Origin: Pseudomonadota bacterium
GTDB taxonomy: Bacteria; Myxococcota_A; Bradymonadia; Bradymonadales; GCA-2716585
Reading direction: 5' to 3'
Length of the DNA stretch: 57,453 nt
Assembly (NCBI GenBank): GCA_005804885.1
Contig: SYOX01000152.1
Span: 1-57,453, forward strand
The position numbers were made by a program, and so were the translations under genes. Each line of letters opens with the position of its first letter. Position 1 is the stretch's first letter. Below are positions 53,025-57,453 of this stretch, piece by piece. The notes under the pieces are model-generated. The model made no database searches. It was not told the DNA's origin and was given only the letters and a program-made list of their open reading frames with translations.

Positions 53025-54130
53025 TCCCGCCTCGATCCCCACGGCGCACTCTGGCGCTGCTGATCTCCCTGGCCGCCGCGATCTGCGCCTGCGCCGAGGA
53101 GCCCGTCGAGCCCGCCCCGTCCCCGTTGGCCTCTGCGGCCGACCGCGAGGCGCCGCAAGAACTGTCGGCCTGGGGGTTTTTCGAAGGGCCGATGGCGGCG
53201 CAGCGGCCCGCGGCCGGCGTGCTGCCCTATCAGGTCGCCGCGCCCCTGTGGGCCGACCACGCCGAGAAAGGCCGCTTCCTCCTCCTTCCCCCCGGCCAGG
53301 GCGCCATCATGGGCGAGGACGAGGGCTGGGTGTGGCCGCTCGGGACGATCTTCATCAAGACCTTCTTCTTCGATCTGGACCGCAGGGACGCCCAGCAGGG
53401 CGAGGCGCGCATCGTGGAGACGCGGCTGCTGCGCGTCGAGGAGGAGGGGCTCAAGTCCTACATCTACGTCTGGGACGAGGCGCAGCTTGAGGCGACCCTC
53501 AAGAAGACCGGCGAGCGCGTCCAGATCGCGCACGTCGACGAGGACGGGCAGGCCGCCGAGCAGCTCTACCTCGTGCCCAACACCGAAGAGTGCAATAACT
53601 GCCACGAGATAGACGACGAGCTCTTCGCCCTGGGCCTGACCGTCTCCCAGCTCAACAGGCCCGTCGAGCGCGAGGGCCAGCAGGTCAACCAGCTCCAATG
53701 GCTCGCCGACCAGGGCGCGATCACCAACCTCGACACCTCGCCGGAGCAGCTCGTCGCCCTGCCAGACCCCTTCGACCCCGCCAGCGGGGATCTCGACAGC
53801 CGCGCCCGCGCCTACCTGCACGGCAACTGCGGCCACTGCCACCGGGAGGGCGGCGGCGGCGGGCGCTCCGGGCTCAGGCTGGTGTGGTCGGAGGACAGGG
53901 ATCGGCGCGTGGGCGTCTGCAAGGGGCCCGTGGCGGCGGGCTCGGGCTCCGGGGGCCGCACCGCGGACATCGTCCCCGGGCGTCCCGACCAGAGCATCTT
54001 CATCTTCCGCATGGGCTCGACCGATCCCGAGATCAAGATGCCCGAGCTGCCCAACCTCCTGCCCGACGACGCCGGCATCGCGCTCATCACCGAGTGGATT
54101 TCGAAGATGCAGCCCGAGGGCTGCCCCTGA
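53021..54130 (+). CDS. Exported protein with two c-heme motifs (HNE_0200-like partner)
   Basis: 369 residues from a GTG that overlaps the upstream stop by four bases. The signal peptide ends AICAC (Cys near residue 24, likely lipidated). CNNCH in NTEECNNCHEIDDE and CGHCH in GNCGHCHREGGG suggest two covalent c-hemes or metal/redox sites. The surrounding sequence (WGFFEGPMAAQRPAAGVLPYQVAAPLWADHAEK; QSIFIFRMGSTDPEIKMPELPN) matches what I remember of the HNE_0200 (TIGR03806) family, which is encoded next to beta-helix proteins. It probably acts with its upstream partner in the periplasm or at the surface; the reaction is unknown. Confidence 0.8.
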   Translation: MIPPRSPRRTLALLISLAAAICACAEEPVEPAPSPLASAADREAPQELSAWGFFEGPMAAQRPAAGVLPYQVAAPLWADHAEKGRFLLLPPGQGAIMGEDEGWVWPLGTIFIKTFFFDLDRRDAQQGEARIVETRLLRVEEEGLKSYIYVWDEAQLEATLKKTGERVQIAHVDEDGQAAEQLYLVPNTEECNNCHEIDDELFALGLTVSQLNRPVEREGQQVNQLQWLADQGAITNLDTSPEQLVALPDPFDPASGDLDSRARAYLHGNCGHCHREGGGGGRSGLRLVWSEDRDRRVGVCKGPVAAGSGSGGRTADIVPGRPDQSIFIFRMGSTDPEIKMPELPNLLPDDAGIALITEWISKMQPEGCP

Positions 54131-54363
54131 GCCCGCCGCTCCTCGCGCGGTGACTTGGGAGATTCAGGCGAGCGCCGTCGTCCGGGATCGGGAGAGCCTT
54201 TGGGCGAGGCTCCCTGTGGACCCGCCGCTGACCCTTTGGGCTCATGGAGCGGCGCCAACCTCAGGGCGCGATGTGTGTGATATGTTCGGCGATGTGACGA
54301 AAGCAGGCTGACCCTGACGAGGACTCGGCTCAAACCCCAGGACACCACGGCTGGAGCGACGAC

Positions 54364-54888
54364 ATGACCAACCCACTTGCGACCTTCGAAACCTCGATGG
54401 GGACCTTCACCGCCGAGATTTTCCTCGACGTGATGCCGATCACAGCCGGCAACTTCCTCAAGCTGGCCCGCGAGGGCTTCTACGACAGGCTGCACTTCCA
54501 CCGCGTCATTGATAACTTCATGATCCAGTTCGGCTGCCCCTTCAGCAAAGATCCCAACGACCGTCGATGCGGCACGGGCGATCCGCCCAGCGGCCCCATC
54601 AAGGACGAGTTCCCGCCCAACGCGAAGATCACCAACGGCAAGTACACGCTCTCGATGGCGAACACGGGCCGACCCAACAGCGGGGGCTCACAGTTCTTCA
54701 TCAACACCGTCCCGAACCCCTTCCTCGACTGGTTCAGCCCCGGCGAGTCCCGACACCCCGTCTTTGGGCGCGTCGTGGGCGGCACCGAGGTCATCGACTC
54801 CATCGGGAGGGTGTCCACCGACGGCGATGACCGCCCGAGGAGCCCGGTTCAGGTCTTCTCGATCACGGTCAGCGGCGCACCCCGATAG
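54364..54888 (+). CDS. Peptidyl-prolyl cis-trans isomerase, cyclophilin type
   Basis: 174 residues. Cyclophilin landmarks: [61 protein letters not shown] and [17 protein letters not shown]; the catalytic Arg is in FHRVI. No signal peptide, so it is the cytoplasmic (PpiB-like) type. It catalyses Xaa-Pro bond isomerisation during folding. Its stop codon overlaps by 20 bp the end of the convergent membrane protein gene at 54869. Confidence 0.92.
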   Translation: MTNPLATFETSMGTFTAEIFLDVMPITAGNFLKLAREGFYDRLHFHRVIDNFMIQFGCPFSKDPNDRRCGTGDPPSGPIKDEFPPNAKITNGKYTLSMANTGRPNSGGSQFFINTVPNPFLDWFSPGESRHPVFGRVVGGTEVIDSIGRVSTDGDDRPRSPVQVFSITVSGAPR

Positions 54889-55411
54889 GCGCGCTCGCCG
54901 TCGTTCTCTCGACAGCGGAACCCGCATCGGGGCTCCCTCTTCGGCGCGCTCGCCTTGCGAGCAGGCCCAGCGGCAGGATGAGGGCGGGGAGCGTCCACAG
55001 GTCCGTCGGGTCCATGGTCAGATCCACCATCCCAGGCCCCCCCACCGCTTGCCCCGACCCCAGCCACGACACGATCAAAAAGGGCCACTGCAGCAGACCC
55101 AGGCCGTGGCGATAGAGCCAGGCGAAGGGCTCGAAGAGGTTGATGGTCGCCATCACCAGCCCGGTCAGCGCCGCCGCCGTGACGCCGACCGCCCTCAAGG
55201 CCCCCTGCCCGAGCGCTCGACCCCTGGCCTGGGCCAGCAGCTCGACCACCGCCACCAGAAGCAAGGGCACAAAGACCAGCGAGGCCACGTCCGAGAGCTT
55301 GCCTGTGAGCCCATTGCCCCACAAGCCCTTGAGCAAGTGGTCGTTGATGATCCAGATCGCCAGCGCCGACAAGGCGACAGGGTGCAGGACCACGTCTCCT
55401 GGCGCCCTCAT
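54869..55411 (-). CDS. Small integral membrane protein
   Basis: 180 residues with about four membrane helices ([67 protein letters not shown]) and an Arg-rich C-terminal tail. No family recognised. Its start overlaps the stop of the 55408 gene by four bases (ATGA), so the two form a translationally coupled pair. Confidence 0.65.
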   Translation of the reverse strand: MRAPGDVVLHPVALSALAIWIINDHLLKGLWGNGLTGKLSDVASLVFVPLLLVAVVELLAQARGRALGQGALRAVGVTAAALTGLVMATINLFEPFAWLYRHGLGLLQWPFLIVSWLGSGQAVGGPGMVDLTMDPTDLWTLPALILPLGLLARRARRRGSPDAGSAVERTTASAPIGVRR

Positions 55412-55965
55412 GGCCGCTCCACCACCTTGAGGTCAAAGGCCTCGCCGCCGGGCGGCTTGCTCTCGCCGAGCCCCTCCAGGCTGACCACGAGCTTCACCTC
55501 GACGGCCGGGAGCTTGTCTCCCTGGCGTCCGAGCGTGACCTTGAGCCGGCAGGTCTCCTCCGAGCAGATCGGCAGCTTGTCCGGGTTGTCCTGCCCGCTC
55601 CCCCGCCATTCCAGCTCCCCTCTTCGCCCCTCGCCCTTCTGATCCGGCGAAGGGGTCATCTTGAAGGCCCTTGTTTCGGGCTCGGCGCCTTCGAGGGTCA
55701 AGGTCCAGTCGGGCGCGTCGGCGGCCCCTGGAGCCTCGATGGAGATGTTCAACAGCCTGCCATCGTTCAGGTTCTTGCTGGACGTCGACAGGTCAAGGTG
55801 CACGGCTTGATCACCCTCGGCGAAGTTGAGGGGCTGCGTGGCCGACAGACTCCACCGAGGCTGCGAGGTGGCCACCATGGTCAAGAACCCCAGCGCGATC
55901 ACGGCCAGGACGGCTGCTCGCCGCCAGTCGAGGCGCGTCGAGCGCCCCTTTCCTTCGAACTGCAT
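55408..55965 (-). CDS. Membrane-anchored beta-rich protein of unknown function
   Basis: 185 residues from ATG 55965, preceded by AGGAGGT. A single N-terminal membrane helix (RRAAVLAVIALGFLTMVAT) is followed by an exported beta-rich domain rich in Glu/Asp/Ser (VHLDLSTSSKNLNDGRLLNISIEAP; CSEETCRLKVTLGRQGDKLP). It pairs with the small multi-pass membrane protein downstream. Function unknown. Confidence 0.65.
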   Translation of the reverse strand: MQFEGKGRSTRLDWRRAAVLAVIALGFLTMVATSQPRWSLSATQPLNFAEGDQAVHLDLSTSSKNLNDGRLLNISIEAPGAADAPDWTLTLEGAEPETRAFKMTPSPDQKGEGRRGELEWRGSGQDNPDKLPICSEETCRLKVTLGRQGDKLPAVEVKLVVSLEGLGESKPPGGEAFDLKVVERP

Positions 55966-56355
55966 GGGACCTCCTGTCACGATCAAGGGCGCAGCAAAGA
56001 TGAGGGAGCGCAAGGCGACTCCGAAGCCAGACGGCGACGAGCCGACCCTGACCCACACCCCCGATCGTGCACCCTGACGGCCTCGGATGCAAAGCCCGCT
56101 CGCCCTGTGTTCTCACACACCCACATTAAAATGTAAATTAGCAATTAATTTATATTATTTCAGTGTGTCGATGCCTTTATGGCGCCACTCTGTCCATCTG
56201 GCTCCTCGACCTGAGATTTCGCGGTCGAAGATACCTGGTCCTGGTGTCGCTGCCCCGCTTCCAGTCGAACCTGTGCTCTGTCGGTCGTGCTTGACAAGCA
56301 AGCCCATCATCCCCACATATACTCCCAACAACAGTCTTCACGGAGTCAATCACCC
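55966..56355. other. 390-bp divergent region with an AT-rich island
   Basis: No gene supported. From about 56125 to 56165 the sequence is strongly AT-rich (AATTAGCAATTAATTTATAT). A promoter-like TTGACA (56291-56296) and TATACT (56318-56323) precede the AT-rich lipoprotein gene, but the spacing is 21, longer than ideal; the start would be near 56330, about 26 bases before the ATG at 56356. Confidence 0.4.
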
Positions 56356-57354
56356 ATGCCGCACACATTTTCATCACCCATTTATCTTAAAATACAATTT
56401 TTTCTTATGGCGCTATCTGTATCCTGTGTTGATGAATCCCCGCCGTCATCGATTGATACGGAACAAAATCATCAAGAGCATACTAAGACGGCTACAGTTC
56501 CCCTTCAAAATTTCAGACCATACCGCCACCCCATCTCAGGTGTCGGCGATGCGTCTCGATCGGCCTTCCAACGAGGAGATCTGGCGACGATAGACAGAAT
56601 TTCATCAAATGAAAGAGGCGAGAGAGTCGTGTATTCTGGTTTGATGCAAACCAATAAGACTTCAGCCCCATCAAATCTCGTACCTCTCGCGAACGCCCCA
56701 ACTTCAACGCGCCCCAAAGTCGATCCGGCCCTCGAACAAGCTTTATCAATATCAAACTCCTCCGATGCCATTGTCTTTTTCGCCGAACCAGATGGTGTTG
56801 AAAATTACAGCACATGGCTTGGCGCGATCCTCTCGATCAGGCAAGGCACGGCACAGGATGACATCCTCTTTTTAAGGGAGACCTTTCTATCCGAAAGACA
56901 AAGCCTTTTTCAAAATCGGGCGTTCTCCATCATTGAGCAAACCGACGCTTGCGGTATGGATGTCTTTTACCTCTGCTCAGGGATGCCGTGCTTTCTGGCC
57001 CGGATCAGTCACGACTGCCTCTACACGTTGGACGAACACTCGCTGGTTCAAAAAATTGATGCCTCAAAGGACGGTTCCATTGAGGCAGACGGTCTTGAAA
57101 TCGAAAAGGGAACCCAGCTGTCGCAATTTGTCGACAACGATTACGAGGGATATGTATACTCTGGTAGTGAGCGTTTGCATGGCGCCGTGATCGAACCGTC
57201 GAAGGCAACCGACCCAAATCAAGGTCCTCCGAGGGACACACATTTTGGTTTTCGTTCGTTTTCTTCTTCATGGTCCCGAGTCACGGAAACGGAATATTGC
57301 TCCAACAACGGCTGTACGCGTTCACCACGTTCTGATGCTTTGAACTTGGTTTAG
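56356..57354 (+). CDS. AT-rich lipoprotein of unknown function
   Basis: 332 residues from ATG 56356 (CGGAGT about ten bases upstream); earlier in-frame Met codons lack a ribosome site. The signal peptide PIYLKIQFFLMALSVSC has a good lipobox. The mature protein is Ser/Thr/Asn-rich. A later part has several Cys (DACGMDVFYLCSGMPC, SHDCLYTLDE, YCSNNGC), suggesting disulfides outside the cytoplasm. Codon use is far more AT-rich than in nearly all other genes here, so it was probably acquired. No family recognised. The last 99 bases after its stop hold two short open frames running off the window edge, neither well supported. Confidence 0.7.
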   Translation: MPHTFSSPIYLKIQFFLMALSVSCVDESPPSSIDTEQNHQEHTKTATVPLQNFRPYRHPISGVGDASRSAFQRGDLATIDRISSNERGERVVYSGLMQTNKTSAPSNLVPLANAPTSTRPKVDPALEQALSISNSSDAIVFFAEPDGVENYSTWLGAILSIRQGTAQDDILFLRETFLSERQSLFQNRAFSIIEQTDACGMDVFYLCSGMPCFLARISHDCLYTLDEHSLVQKIDASKDGSIEADGLEIEKGTQLSQFVDNDYEGYVYSGSERLHGAVIEPSKATDPNQGPPRDTHFGFRSFSSSWSRVTETEYCSNNGCTRSPRSDALNLV

Positions 57355-57453
57355 CCAGCAAGGCCGATGGCAGCGAGGTCGGCAGGCTCACTGGAGGGGC
57401 GATGGGAGGGCTCGTCGGCGGACTGGGGCAACAAACTGGGCGCTGGCAGCCCA

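Noticed and set aside
56087..56593. Plus-strand open frame overlapping the start of the AT-rich lipoprotein gene
   Set aside because: No ribosome site or signal; the 56356 frame has a proper lipoprotein signal and continues to a longer product.
57402..57453. Possible new gene start (GGAGGGGCGATG) at the right edge
   Set aside because: Only 17 codons are visible, with a Gly-rich content; a second frame from 57366 is also open, so no choice can be supported.

Overview
The window is a very GC-rich bacterial chromosome segment. It most likely comes from a Myxococcota or other delta-proteobacterial-type genome. This is inferred from a MYXO-CTERM-like C-terminus at 1.4 kb, three membrane-anchored Ser/Thr protein kinases (one with a PEGA domain), many lipoproteins, CxxCH/VCBS-type exported proteins, an alpha-2-macroglobulin/PBP1C pair and type IV pilus-type ATPases. 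No rRNA, tRNA, CRISPR array or intact insertion sequence was found. Most of the content is housekeeping or cell-envelope genes. Two AT-rich patches (about 7.85-8.6 kb and 56.1-57.35 kb) differ from their surroundings and look acquired.

Layout. 0-8 kb: envelope and secreted proteins (partial lipoprotein, MYXO-CTERM protein, beta-propeller-like membrane protein, large lipoprotein, CxxCH + VCBS protein). 8.1-8.6 kb: an AT-rich small gene. 9-12.7 kb: a beta-oxidation operon (FadN-type dehydrogenase/hydratase plus thiolase) preceded by a near-perfect Bacillus FadR (YsiA)-type operator. 12.9-19.2 kb: zapA, 5-formyl-THF cyclo-ligase, RNase Y, a TyrRS carrying seven perfect VDLADG repeats, and a peptidase M61-like lipoprotein with a broken zinc motif. 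19.2-31.7 kb: kinase, esterase, the alpha-2-macroglobulin/pbpC operon, and an unknown protein with EGRA repeats. 31.7-36.4 kb: TgpA-type transglutaminase + DUF58 operon and a T2SF membrane protein. 36.4-39.5 kb: two divergent Ser/Thr kinases. 39.6-45.3 kb: heme-motif lipoprotein, MATE transporter, HTH/coiled-coil protein, methyltransferase + polysaccharide deacetylase, DUF4177 protein. 45.3-48.6 kb: a single-chain PilU-PilT tandem ATPase and trxB. 48.8-51.1 kb: small unknown proteins, cupin, thioesterase. 51.14-51.66 kb: nested inverted repeats. 51.7-57.4 kb: beta-helix protein with a heme-motif partner, cyclophilin, a small membrane operon and an AT-rich lipoprotein gene.

The most notable observations are: (1) the heptad-copy 18-bp tandem repeat inside tyrS, whose 20-bp core differs by one base from a perfect inverted repeat in the non-coding palindromic element at 51.2-51.4 kb, suggesting a mobile or recombinogenic repeat that has entered an essential gene; (2) a PilU-like and a PilT-like ATPase fused in one protein, with the Walker A lysine of the second domain replaced by threonine; (3) the FadR-like operator in front of a FadN-FadA pair in a GC-rich Gram-negative context; (4) a family of small palindromic intergenic structures and slippage-type tandem repeats at gene ends.
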